From Nematopogon swammerdamellus (taxonomy: Eukaryota; Arthropoda; Insecta; Lepidoptera; Adelidae): DNA of 64,000 bases. A program made the translations under genes and the position numbers. The stretch is from contig OX336340.1 in NCBI GenBank assembly GCA_946902875.1, positions 1,905,501 through 1,969,500 on the forward strand. The letters run 5' to 3'. Positions 53,223 through 63,707 of the stretch are shown piece by piece (within the stretch, counting starts at the first letter, position 1; each line of letters opens with the position of its first letter). The notes below the pieces were generated by a model, which worked only from the letters and a program-made list of their open reading frames with translations, was not told where the DNA came from and searched no databases.

Positions 53223-53611
53223 TTTTAAGGTCCCAAATTACCCCCTTTTCGGATTGAACTTATAATAACGGAACACCATTGCTAAAATATTATTCAAGAT
53301 GCATCTGTGTATACCTAACGCTTGAGTGGATCACAGTCTTCGCAATCTGATGACTCTATGATCGTTAATATGAATTTATACCGCAAATAAACATGTTACC
53401 CCGTAATAAACGTGCTTTATTATTTAGAATATACTTAATAAAAGCATAAATCAAACGCGATTACGTTTGCTAAATTGGTTTACAAGATCTCGGGATATTT
53501 GTTTCCGCTTACGGTACAGCGGTGGGTGGTCAGTCGATGCGGGATTCGTACGATAGGTTGCTATTCAGCCGTAACACTAATTTTCATAAGTGACGTGGTG
53601 AATGTTTTTTT
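53223..53611. other. Unassigned sequence
   Basis: AT-rich, no gene or repeat recognised. Confidence 0.4.
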
Positions 53612-53992
53612 TATTTTTATGGAAACTGACAGGGTTGGCTACATCACCTACAACGTCCGTGATGTCAGCCCGTAACACCGGGTGAACTAGGTGCCATGTC
53701 AGTGCTTCCCCCTTTGATCGTGCCGGCTACACTGAACTGGTCGGAAAACACAAACTATTTACATGGCCGTTTCAACCGACGTTTCATTCAGTGCGGTGGT
53801 ACCAACCCGGGCGGGTTAAACCCTACCACCAAGTAAGATTAGGAGGGAAGGGACCTACAGTTTTACGAGGAATCCGAACCTCGGTCAACCTCCAACGGTC
53901 AGCGGTCACCCATCCAAGTACTGACCGCAACCAGCGTTGGTTAACATTCAATAGCGACAGTTGACTGTCTGCACCACTGAGCTATCGAGGCT
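53612..53992 (-). mobile_element. SINE-A with tRNA/5S-like head, full length
   Basis: Minus strand: A box TAGCTCAGTGG (53974-53984), 5S-like block GCGGTCAGTACTTGGATGGG continuing TGACCGC (53902-53928), B-box-like GGTTCGGATTCC (53869-53880), core, 3' body and A-rich tail at the left (TTTTTTTATTTTTATGG on plus). The best-preserved head in the window. Confidence 0.88.
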
Positions 53993-54021
53993 TACAAATG
54001 AATGTATGTATGTATGTAATG

Positions 54022-54184
54022 TAACGGAGTGTGGGAAGACCACCCGCCAGGTGGGACGACGACATTAAGTACGCCGGCGGAAATCAGTGGTTCCGTATCG
54101 CTGAAGGCCGGGAGGACTGGAGGAAAATTGGAGAGGCGTATGTCCAGCAGTGGACGCTTACACGCTGACTGACTGACTGACTGA
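54022..54184 (+). pseudogene. RTE-type LINE ORF2 C-terminus
   Basis: Frame WDDDIKYAGGNQWFRIAEGR then EDWRKIGEAYVQQWTLTR and a stop, followed by (CTGA)n at 54163-54184. The RW.DD....G..W.R.A..R..W...GEAYVQQW ending is typical of RTE-clade elements in moths. Only the last ~45 codons remain. Confidence 0.8.
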
Positions 54185-54460
54185 CATGTAATGTTGATAA
54201 GTTCAATGACAACTCGAATGTTTACTACATAATGCACTGGCAGTTTGCCAGCGCAAGATTTTATACTTTTGGCCATAGAGACAATTGATACTTTTCAAAA
54301 TTAAAATATTTATTTAGTTTCTTTCTCGAATGTAATCCTGTTTTGTTCTTGTTATTATTTTTGCTTTGAAAAATTTTGAGTTCGGAACCATACGCCAAAA
54401 TCTACTGATGTAGAAAATATTTAATATGGAATAAATGATTTTCCATTGCGTCATCTTCAA

Positions 54461-54553
54461 GAGTATTATTTATTCAAGAATATTAAAGAATATTCACTGG
54501 TGAAAGTAATCAACAGTGCAAGAGTCTTTAATATTCTTGAATAAATAATACTC
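54461..54553. repeat. Perfect 29-bp inverted repeat, 35-bp loop
   Basis: Arm 54461-54489 starts GAGTATTATTTATTCAAGAA. Arm 54525-54553 is its exact complement over all 29 bases. AT-rich stem without extension beyond the arms. A single-copy foldback or small-RNA hairpin candidate. Confidence 0.9.
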
Positions 54554-56147
54554 ATCAATAATATATCAATAATACATCAGCTCATCGTTCGAAATTTGAA
54601 ACTCTCCTTAACTGCGCTATTAAAGGAAAACAATTAAATTAAATTCCATCAAAACTCTGAATTTGTAATATTTTACTCAAAATAAATAAATTGAAAATTA
54701 TCATTTTATAGTATCTATTTTCTTATTTATGTTTGTATTTCCAAATCGTGTAAAATTAGGGATAATCATGATTATTTTACATAGAAAGCGTATGAGTTGT
54801 GTGGTTCGGCATTTTTAACCAAACGTATAGACTCTCATCACGAACCCTCTTCTAGTATCTCATCTGTGCCCTCTTTTCGTATGTCAGTTGGCAGAGTCAT
54901 ACATAACTTAATTTCATTATGTTTTTATGTATGTATTTTCATTGTTGTATTACAAATTACGTCAAATAGACTTAATATGTTGTTACGTTTGTCGATCACT
55001 ACCACCTCTACCAAAATCAACATGTGCATATAATTTTTATTTTTATTTTATGTTATTTTATTTTATTTTATTCAATAGGAACTGATACAGACACAGAATA
55101 TAATATGTGTAGTAGGGTACAGAAGATTAGAAAATAAACATATCCTGCATCCTCCACACAGTTCTCCAAAACATAAGTGAGAAATAAACAATGGCTTTAA
55201 GAAGATCACAAGCGAAAGCAAAATATAACATAAATTAAAACGAAAGCAAAAAAAAAGAAAAGTTGAAAGATCAATTTCCACACATACAGAATAGTCTTAA
55301 CAAAGGCAAAGAGATTAAAAATTTACTTTAAATTTAAGTATGGCTAAATACGTGTAATACAGTCGTTTTGAAGCAGTTTACGAACACTGATTTTATGAAT
55401 GACCTGATTTCCAAAACATGTCGACCGTGCTCAACCTCTTATTATAGGTATCACACATTCGACGAATCGGAACTCGCATGCCAGCATTTGTGGAGGCTAC
55501 GCTCACGTGAAATAGGGTTCCAGAGCGAGTAATTTTACCAGGCACATGAAAATCAACAAGGCTCAGTATATCGGGACAGTCGTATGCACTCGCATGTCAA
55601 CTGTAGACCTTTTCGCATGGACACACATTCTGTCGACATATGGCCGCGCGGTGATGGTGGCCAGTCTCCGCGCCGCTCGCTCCCAAGCCGTTTAACGTCT
55701 ACGTCGAATGTCTTTATTAAGTGAGGGTATTTGCAAATAACCATTTTGAGTTAGCGATGCGTTCTATGCGGGCTCAGAATGGCAGGCTCGCTGTGAAAGA
55801 CTAGCTAGTTTATTCTATGGGAGCTTTCAGCTTTTTCATCTCGTCAATAAGATTTTGTTAAGGATCCCAATGTTTTGAAAGATCCGATAGTAGTATATCA
55901 AACAGTGAATATAAGTCGATGATATCAAACAGGAGTGTAATGTTTTTAATTTTTTTTATTTTTATATTTTATTACTAAGCGTGTAATCGCTTTTTATATT
56001 TCTTCATTATATAAATGGAAAGCCGGAAATGAAGAGAAAAAACACGTCCCGACATGTGCGCATTTGTCCAATTAAACCTAATTTACATTAGTAGAGTATA
56101 TACCTAGCCAGTTGTGTTAATAAAGGCAAGTACTAAACATTTTGTCA
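54554..56147. other. Unassigned AT-rich sequence
   Basis: (TTTTA)n near 55035-55070. 55060-55850 has the look of a decayed reverse-strand element, with a CpG patch at 55640-55690. No domain recognised in any frame. Confidence 0.4.
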
Positions 56148-56390
56148 GCCAAGGTAGCTCAGTGGTACGGTCGGTCGACTGCCGGTCGGATCATAAGCAC
56201 ACCTGGGCGCGGTCAGTGCATGGATGGGTGACCACCACCGCATTGAATGAAAGGTCGGTTGAAACCGTAAATAGTTCGTGTTTTCCATCCAGTTCGTGTG
56301 TATCCGGCACGACCGAATGGAAGCATTGACATGGCGCCTAGTTCACCAAGGTGTTATGGGCTAACATGGCACGTGTGTAGTAGATGAGTA
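56148..56390 (+). mobile_element. SINE-A with tRNA/5S-like head, partly deleted
   Basis: A box TAGCTCAGTGG at about 56154, 5S-like CTGGGCGCGGTCAGTG and GGATGGGTGACC, then a direct jump into the core end CACCGCATTGAATGAAAGG and 3' body. Lacks the B-box segment and the poly-A. Confidence 0.75.
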
Positions 56391-57129
56391 GTACTAGTAG
56401 AGTAGATAGCACGGTTGAAGTAGCTCTACCAAAATCCTAACAAAAAAATACTAACCGTAATGATAATATTTTATTATATACAGGGTGTCCCAGAAACCGA
56501 CGATAATCCTTTAACAGGAGATAGGGCTGCTAATTACCTCTCAGAATATCTAATTTTAGGTTTAGTAAAAATGGCTTAGTTTTTGAGATATTGTCATTTT
56601 TGTAAAAATCCAAAATTTTCTCCCTCAGCTCATTTTTTTAAATGCCACGAGAACAAATGTAAGATTTTCTTAAATCTAGTTTTTGTCAAATATTCCCGAA
56701 AAGTAAGGCGGTATAATTTATTTTTTTATGTTTAATCCTGTTTAGCTGAAAACGACTTAAGAGCCACATGTTAAAAAAAATTCAGCCTCATCCTTTGAGT
56801 TTGGCCCGTCGCGGTGAAAAAAAAAATTACTACACTAAAGTGGCATTATGCAAAAAAAATACGCCCATCTAATGTAGTTTTTAAAATGGTACATCACTTA
56901 CTGCTTTGCCCAATAATTTATGAGATATTGTTATTTAACTGCAAAAAGACCCCGGAATTTGTTAATTATTCTACCAACTACGAATTGGAATAAAATAAAC
57001 ATTTGAAGTAATTGGTCTTTATTAACCTGTTAAAGTAGATGTTCAAATTGTTTACAACCTGCACAAATGCTAGCTCGACATCTTCTCACAAATGCCCGGT
57101 TGATGCGTCGAGCAAGTACTCGATGCAAG

Positions 57130-57345
57130 TGCAGATACGTCCACCTCCGATCAATCTGTGGAGATATGCTTGGTCTAAAAAATTACGCACTTCTCTAGCG
57201 TAATGGGTTGGGCAGCCATCATTTTGCAACCACCTCTGTATGGCCAATAGGTACATCTTCTAAAAGGCTCTGAAGCTCCTGTTTCAGAAAATCAAGATAA
57301 TTCGCCCGTTTAAAGTCTCTACTATTCAACGGACGTCTTCTTGCC
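57130..57345 (-). pseudogene. Mariner transposase fragment, second catalytic Asp
   Basis: Minus-strand WLQNDGCPTHYAREVRNFLD is the (Q)(N/D)DG.P.HYA..VR.(F/Y)L region around the second catalytic aspartate of mariner-like DDxD transposases. It is cut off where the opposite-strand fragment begins. Confidence 0.7.
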
Positions 57346-57374
57346 TCCTAGCCACTTGCATCCCCACAGATAGA

Positions 57375-57497
57375 CCGGACGTCTAGATCACCGGAATTAA
57401 ATCCGTTAGATCTTTATTATTGGGGCTATTTAAAAGAAAACGTTTACGGGAAACCGGTGGAAAACTTGATAGAGCTCAAAGAAAGAATTACAGAAAG
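57375..57497 (+). pseudogene. Mariner transposase fragment, third catalytic region
   Basis: RSPELNPLDLYYWGYLKENV then GKPVENLIELKERITES. The first Asp of the usual SPDL(N/T)PLD is Glu here, a probable inactivating change. Opposite in orientation to the preceding fragment. Confidence 0.7.
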
Positions 57498-59171
57498 TTT
57501 TTTTTTATGAAAATTGACATGGTTGGCTACATCACCTACAACATCCGTGATGTCAGCCCATAACACCGGGTGAACTTGGTGCCACGTCAGTGCTTCCCTT
57601 CGGTCGTGCCGACTATAGTCAACTGGACGGAAAACACAAACTATTTACATAGCATAGGTGGACGTATCTGCACTTGCATCGAGTACATGCTCGACGCATC
57701 AACCGGGCATTTGTGAGAAGATGTCGAGCTAGCATTTGTGCAGGTGGTAAACAATTTGAACATCTACTTTAACAGGTTAATAAAAACCAATTTACTTCAA
57801 GTGTTTATTTTATTCCAATTCGTAGTTGGTAGAACAGTTATCAAATTCCGAGGTCTTTTTGCAGTTAAATAACAATATCTCATAAATTATTAGGCCAAGC
57901 GGTAAGTGATGTACCATTTTAAAAACTACATTAGATGGGCGTATTTTTTTGCATAATGCCACTTTAGTGTAGTAATTTTTTTTTTTCACGGCGAAGGGCC
58001 AAACTCAAAGGATGAGGCTGAAATTTTTTTAACATGTGGCTCTTAAGTCGTTTTTCAGCTAAACAGGATTAAACATAAAAAAATAAATTATACCGTGTGA
58101 AAGCCTTACTTTTCGGGAATATTTGACAAAAACTAGATTTAAGAAAATCTTACATTTGTACTCGTGGCATTTAAAAAAATGAGCTGAGGGAGAAAATTTT
58201 GAATTTTTACAAAAATGACAATATCTCAAAAACTAAGCCATTTTTACTAAACCTAAAATTAGATATTTTGAGAGGTAATTAGCAGCCCTATCTCCTGTTA
58301 AAGGATTATCGTCGGTTTCTGGGACACCCTGTATAAACATATACAGGGTGTCCCAGAAACCGACGATAATCCTTTAACAGGAGATAGGGATGCTAATTAC
58401 CTCTCAGAATATCTAATTTTAGGTTTAGTAAAAATGGCTTAGTTTTTGAGATATTGTCATTTTTGTAAAAATCCAAAATTTTCTCCCTCAGCTCATTTTT
58501 TTAAATGCCACAAGTACAAATGTAAGATTTTCTTAAATCTAGTTTTTGTGAAATATTTCTGAAAAGTAAGGCTTTCACACGGTATAATTTATTTTTTCAT
58601 GTTTAATCCTGTTTAGCTGAAAAACGACTTAAGAGCCACATGTTAAAATTTTTTCAGCCTTATCCCTTGAGTTTGGCCCTTCGCGGTGAAAAAAAAAATT
58701 ACTACACTAAAGTGGCATTATGCAACAAAAATACACCCATCTAATGTAGTTTTTAAAATGGTACATCACTTACCGATTTGCCCAATAATTTATGAGATAT
58801 TGTTATTTAACTGCAAAAGGACCTCGGAATTTGATAACTGTTCTACCAAGTACGAATAGGAATAAAATAAACACTTGAAGTAAATTGGTCTTTATTAACC
58901 TGTTTAAAGTAGATGTTCAAATTGTTTACCACCTGCACAAATGCTACCTCGACATCTTCTCACAAATGCCCGGTCGATGCGTCGAGCAAGTACTCGATGC
59001 AAGTGCAGATACGTCCACCTATGCTATGTAGTGTGTTCTCCGTCCAGTTGAGTGTAGCCGGCACGACCGAAGGGAAGCACTGACGTGGCACCAAGTTCAC
59101 CCGGTGTTATGGGCTGACATCACGGATGTTGTAGGTGATGTAGCCAACCCTGTCAGTTTACATAAAAAAAA

Positions 59172-59400
59172 CCTGAGCTACTGCCGTAATTCTTTCTTTG
59201 AGCTCTATCAAGTTTTCCACCGGTTTCCTGTAAACTTTTTCTTTTAAATAGCCCCAATAATAAAAATCTAACGGATTTAAATCCGGTGATCTAGACGTCC
59301 GGTCTATCTGTGGGGATATGCTTGGTCTAAAAAATTACGCACTTCTCTAGCGTAATGGGCTGGGCAGCCATCATTTTGCAACCACCTCCGTATGGCCAAT
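59172..59400 (-). pseudogene. Mariner transposase C-terminal half, left arm
   Basis: Minus strand: LQNDGCPAHYAREVRNFLDQ, AYPHR, then after a frame break RSPDLNPLDFYYWGYLKEKV and ENLIELKERITAVAQ. Retains both downstream catalytic-region motifs in order. Frameshifted and lacking the N-terminal half. Confidence 0.72.
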
Positions 59401-59534
59401 GGTACATCTTCTAAAAGGCTCTGAAGCTCCTGTTGCAGAAACTCAAGATAATTCGCCCGTTTAAAGTCTCTACAATTCAACGGACGTCTTGTGACCTCCT
59501 AGCCTCCTGCATCCCCACGGATAGACCGGACGTC

Positions 59535-59657
59535 TAGATCACCGGATTTAAATCCGTTAGATTTTTATTATTGGGGCTATTTAAAAGAAAAAGTTTACGG
59601 GAAACCGATGGAAAACTTGATAGAGCTCAAAGAAAGAATTACGGCAGTAGCTCAGGT
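59535..59657 (+). pseudogene. Mariner transposase C-terminus, right arm
   Basis: RSPDLNPLDFYYWGYLKEKV, YGKPMENLIELKERITAVAQ. Inverted duplicate of the left-arm segment. Confidence 0.75.
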
Positions 59658-60489
59658 TTTTTTTTAATGTAAACTGACACGGTTGGCTACATCACCTACA
59701 ACATCCGTGATGTCAGCCCATAACACCGGGTGAACTTGGAGCCACGTCAGTGCTTGCCTTCGGTCGAGCCGGCTACACTCAACTGGACGGAAAACACAAG
59801 CTACATAGCATAGGTGGACGTATCTGCACTTGCATCGAGTACTTGCTCGACGCATCGACCGGGCATTTGTGAGAAGATGTCGAGGTAGCATTTGTGCAGG
59901 TGGTAAACAATTTGAACATCTACTTTAAACAGGTTAATAAAGACCAATTTACTTCAAGTGTTTATTTTATTCCTATTCGTACTTGGTAGAACAGTTATCA
60001 AATTCCGAGGTCCTTTTGCAGTTAAATAACAATATCTCATAAATTATTGGGCAAATCGGTAAGTGATGTACCATTTTAAAAACTACATTAGATGGGCGTA
60101 TTTTTGTTGCATAATGCCACTTTAGTGTAGTAATATTTTTTTTCACCGCGAAGGGCCAAACTCAAGGGATAAGGCTGAAAAAATTTTAACATTTGGCTCT
60201 TAAGTCGTTTTTCAGCTAAACAGGATTAAATATGAAAAAAATAAATTATACCGTGTGAAAGCCTTACTTTTCAGGAATATTTGACAAAAACTAGATTTAA
60301 GAAAATCTTACATTTGTAGTTGCGGCATTTAAAAAAATGAGCTGAGGGAGAAAATTTAGGATTTTTACAAAAATGACATTATCTCAAAAACTAAGCCATT
60401 TTTACTAAACCTAAAATTAGATATTCTGAGAGGTAATTAGCAGCCCTATCTCCTGTTAAAGGATTATCGTCGGTTTCTGGGACACCCTG

Positions 60490-60655
60490 TATATATTAAT
60501 ATTTTTTGGTTTTTGACAATTGTATTTCTTACAAACAATATTAACTCTTGACTAGGTACCATTAGTACCTCAACTTTATTACCCCATTGACAACTTGATA
60601 CTTCAAGTATCTTAAATATTCATATATTTTTATTTTTTATTTTTGACAATACAAA
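60490..60655. other. AT-rich spacer
   Basis: Short sequence between the mariner pair and R33. It contains TTGACAA and GTACC repeats. No feature. Confidence 0.3.
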
Positions 60656-61018
60656 TTATACTACATTGTAGTTTAATATACTAACATAGTTATGTTTATA
60701 TACAAATTACGTATCAAAATTTGACAAAGGCTCTTTACACCTGATTCACTTAATTAATAAGTCTTTGTAGTCAGAACTCTCAGCAAAATTGTTAATCTTG
60801 CTCTCAAGCTGTGTTTTAGATAGACTATGGGCGGTGTTATTATGTGGCTAGTCACTAAATTCTTGTAAAAATATGTTTAAAAAATACCCTGCGAAGTTTC
60901 TTGTCGGTTCTTCTTCGTGGGTGTAATCGAACCGGATAGAACAAATTGTGACAAGTTCGAGAGCAGTCTAACTGCCATATGAATGATCAATAAACAATAC
61001 AACAATACAATACAATAA
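60656..61018 (+). repeat. R33 retroposon with (CAATA)n tail
   Basis: Near-identical to 33690-34062 over its full length, ending AATACAACAATACAATACAA. Both copies begin TTATACTACATTGTAG. Confidence 0.75.
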
Positions 61019-61100
61019 TGTAACTACCTACACACTTGTTACGTTTTTCATGAAGCTGTGTCTGCTCACTTTCAGCTAAAAAAAATTCTTATTATTTTCA

Positions 61101-61440
61101 CTAGCTTTTTCCCGCGGTATCGCTCGAGTGAAATTCGTATTTTAATCGTTTTCCGTGAAAATTTTAAGACTTAGGGTTTTCGTATAGGTTATCCTTTAAA
61201 ACTATAAGAAAGGCCCTACATTTCCCTTTTTTTTCTTCAAAATTTTAGATGGAGTAGTTTTGGAGACAAAAGGGCGTGGGGGTTTTTTTTTTAAATGTAA
61301 ACCAACATTTGTGGCTGTCCCGGGGGACCAATGGTGCAGTCGACAGAGCCAAAATCACCTCTCCTCGCGAAACCACGCTCAGTTAGGTGCCATGCGGGGG
61401 GTGGTCGATTTTCATATTCGTACGTATATCTTTTAAACTA
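61101..61440 (-). mobile_element. Helitron-like fragment plus dispersed repeat
   Basis: CACTAGCTTTTTCCCGCGGT (CTAG 61103-61106) and GAGTGAAATTCGTATTTTAA resemble a Helitron-B 3' end. 61320-61405 repeats the block at 11087-11183. Confidence 0.55.
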
Positions 61441-61612
61441 TGAATATTAAAATTATAAAAAAAACTGTATTTGTATTCCTTATAACAAGCCCTTTCCATT
61501 GATAAGTCACATGATTTTAGTGAACCCGCACGACCTCAAGGGAAGCGCCGACTGACATGACACCTAGCTCACGCTCGCATCTAGTTTGCTGCATAAACAT
61601 TCATATACTTAA

Positions 61613-61918
61613 CTAGCTTTTTCCCGCTGCTTCGCTCGCGGTAGACTCGGTTTAATACCTTTTCTACTCCAACGCAACGCAACAGAACTGCTTTCGCCAT
61701 CTATTACGACCATTCGACACTTTTGTGTCGAATGCGTTCATAGAGACTTTCTTTGATACTGCACAACCCTAAGGCCATTTAGCGTGTAGTGGGCCTGAAG
61801 AACTACTCTACATTGGTGCAAACCGCATCGAAATCTGTTAAGTGGTTTCGGAGTTTACCTCAAACGTACATACAAACATACAGAAAGACGTTCGTTCCCT
61901 TTTATAAGAAGTAGAGAA
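61613..61918 (-). mobile_element. Helitron-C
   Basis: CTAG at 61613-61616 (plus view CTAGCTTTTTCCCGCTGC), GCGGTAGACTCGGTTTAATA, GCCATTTAGCGTG, AAGACGTTCGTTCCCTTTTA, AGAAGTAGAGAAGAG. The 5' side passes directly into a CpG-rich block. Confidence 0.7.
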
Positions 61919-62090
61919 GAGTGGCAGAGCATGGCCGACGGGGGCCGCAGCGGGGCGGGGCGGCGGCGGCGGCGGCGGCGGCGGGTCGGCGGATATCTCG
62001 TGAGAACAATCGTCCGCAACGCTCGGCCGCGCCCAACACTCACACGCGGCACTCTTCATTTCGTTCCTGCTTTGAGGCGGTGCCATAGCC
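61919..62090. other. CpG-rich block with (CGG)8
   Basis: GGGCGGGGCGGCGGCGGCGG and GCTCGGCCGCGCCCAACACT. On the minus strand an ATG at 62086 opens MAPPQSRNEMKSAA just before a GTGTGAGT donor-like site, so a small first exon on that strand is conceivable but unsupported. Confidence 0.35.
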
Positions 62091-62276
62091 GGGGAAATTG
62101 AAGTACTCTAATACTATTTTAGGAAATTCAATGAAATACAACATGATAAAAGATACGTATGTATTCTTTAGTAGTATGTAATATAAATACACAACTTACA
62201 TAGACAAATTGTACAAAGATACATACAACCAATACACATCCATAATTACATATATACATAATTACATATATGTATA

Positions 62277-62898
62277 AGGTGCTTCGTTATTCATATCAAA
62301 TATTTCGGGAGGGTTACATACACACTCAAATAAACACGTTACGCAAAAAAAATTATATGTTTTTAGCATTATTTTTCGAGAAATTTAACACAACATGTTT
62401 GCTACCTAAACATTAAAAGGATCAACCTTTGTGTAACAGTAGGTAGCTTGCATTGTACGGGGTCAATGACCGTACTATGTTCAAACGCAGAACAGCTGTT
62501 TGTTGTAAGTAAGTCACAAGGTCACTAGACCTGTGTGTAACAGTAGGTAGCTTGCATTGTACGGGGTCAATGACCGTACTATGTTCAAACGCAGAACAGC
62601 TGTTTGTTGTAAGTAAGTCACAAGGTCAATAGACCTGTGTGTAACAGTAGGTAGTTTGCATTGTACGGGGTCAATGACCGTACTATGTTCAAACGCAGAA
62701 CAGCTGTTTCATGTTTCGTGTTTGCAAGGGTCTATAGTCTATAGCGTGATTGGTTTTTACAGCTATTTGATTTAATTTTTTTGTTAGGAAATGTTAGGAG
62801 AAAACATGCTTCTATAAACATATTTTTTTGCGTAAAGTGTTTGTTTGAGTGCGTATGTAACCCTCCCGAAGTTATTGACATGACTAACGAAACGCCAT
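62277..62898. mobile_element. Foldback MITE with 3 tandem 104-bp units
   Basis: Ends AGGTGCTTCGTTATTCATAT and complement of ACTAACGAAACGCCAT, subterminal TTTCGGGAGGGTTACATAC and TATGTAACCCTCCCGAAG. Same family as 51491-51891. Confidence 0.75.
62424..62720 (+). repeat. 104-bp tandem repeat, 3 copies
   Basis: GTGTAACAGTAGGTAG starts each unit, with starts 104 bp apart (anchors about 62424, 62528, 62632). Each contains GCATTGTACGGGGTCAATGA, ACCGTACTATGTTCAAACGC and AGAACAGCTGTTT. Confidence 0.9.
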
Positions 62899-63556
62899 AT
62901 ATATGTACAATAAGAAAAATAAATATTGTAATATACCTACATCAACTAGGCAATGTTGTAGATTGTAAAGAAATATATTAAAAATTCAGAACCACATGAA
63001 AATTAATCATTTGTTAGACCAAATCCTAATAAAAAGAAAACAGGTAAGCTGGTTAATATTTATCAGTATACAATTTTTTGTTTCTAAGTATATTAAAAGA
63101 AAGTGTTTATTTTTACTTATTTATAAAAGATTATTCACAATTAATAAATTTTAATTATTAAATAAACTATAACTACAAAATACAAAATATATTTGAACAC
63201 ATTTATTTACAATAAATATGGGTGCAATTATCACTAAAAAAACTAAACTAAAACTCATTGCATCCGGTGTTGTGGGAAGACACCACAGTTGTGGTTGGAA
63301 AATATTATATGTCGGTGTTCCCAGGTTATGGTATCGTCTTAACTTACTGCATAATCTGACAACGCTCATTAGCATATACTGCTCTCACACACTTTCCTAT
63401 GTGCTTGGGTGATTAAAAGTGTTTTAAATATTCCAATCAATGATATAATTCGAATTACTTATTTTCACGGAGTTAATAATGGAAAACGAAATATTTATAC
63501 AGATTCAATTCAATTTAATTTATTAGTTCCAGTTGAGTATTTATTACAGTGTAAAA
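62899..63556. other. Unassigned AT-rich sequence
   Basis: Very AT-rich with poly-A. Short frames without domains. No gene. Confidence 0.4.
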
Positions 63557-63707
63557 TTTTTTTTAATGGAAACTGACTCGGTTTGCTACATCACCCATAA
63601 CACCGGGTGAACTAGGTACCAAGTCAGTGATTCCCTTCATTTCATGTCGGCTACACTGAACTGAACGGAAAACACGAACTATTTACATAGCCATTTCGAA
63701 CGACTAC
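63557..63707 (-). mobile_element. SINE-A 3' part
   Basis: TTTTTTTTAATGGAAACTGA, CATAACACCGGGTGAACTAG, CATGTCGGCTACACTGAACT and AACTATTTACATAGCCATTT on plus. Lacks a piece of the GATGTCAGCC region. Confidence 0.75.

Larger units (their letters stand above)
56481..58331. mobile_element. Mariner-derived palindromic element, 1.85 kb
   Basis: Inverted ends CAGGGTGTCCCAGAAACCGA flanked by TA (56479-56480, 58332-58333). Arms of ~650 bp are near-complementary. The central part has transposase pieces: antisense QNDGCPTHYAREVRNFLDQA at about 57150-57240, and sense RSPELNPLDLYYWGYLKENV at about 57382-57500. A SINE-A 3' fragment (minus) lies at about 57497-57653. Confidence 0.82.
58344..60489. mobile_element. 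Mariner-derived palindromic element, 2.15 kb
   Basis: Starts 12 bp after the previous element, with the same ends and TA flanks (58342-58343, 60490-60491). Each arm holds a terminal ~690 bp, a SINE-A 3' fragment (59027-59167 plus; 59658-59811 minus) and transposase sequence (59172-59400 minus; 59535-59657 plus). The centre is near 59420-59510. Confidence 0.85.
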
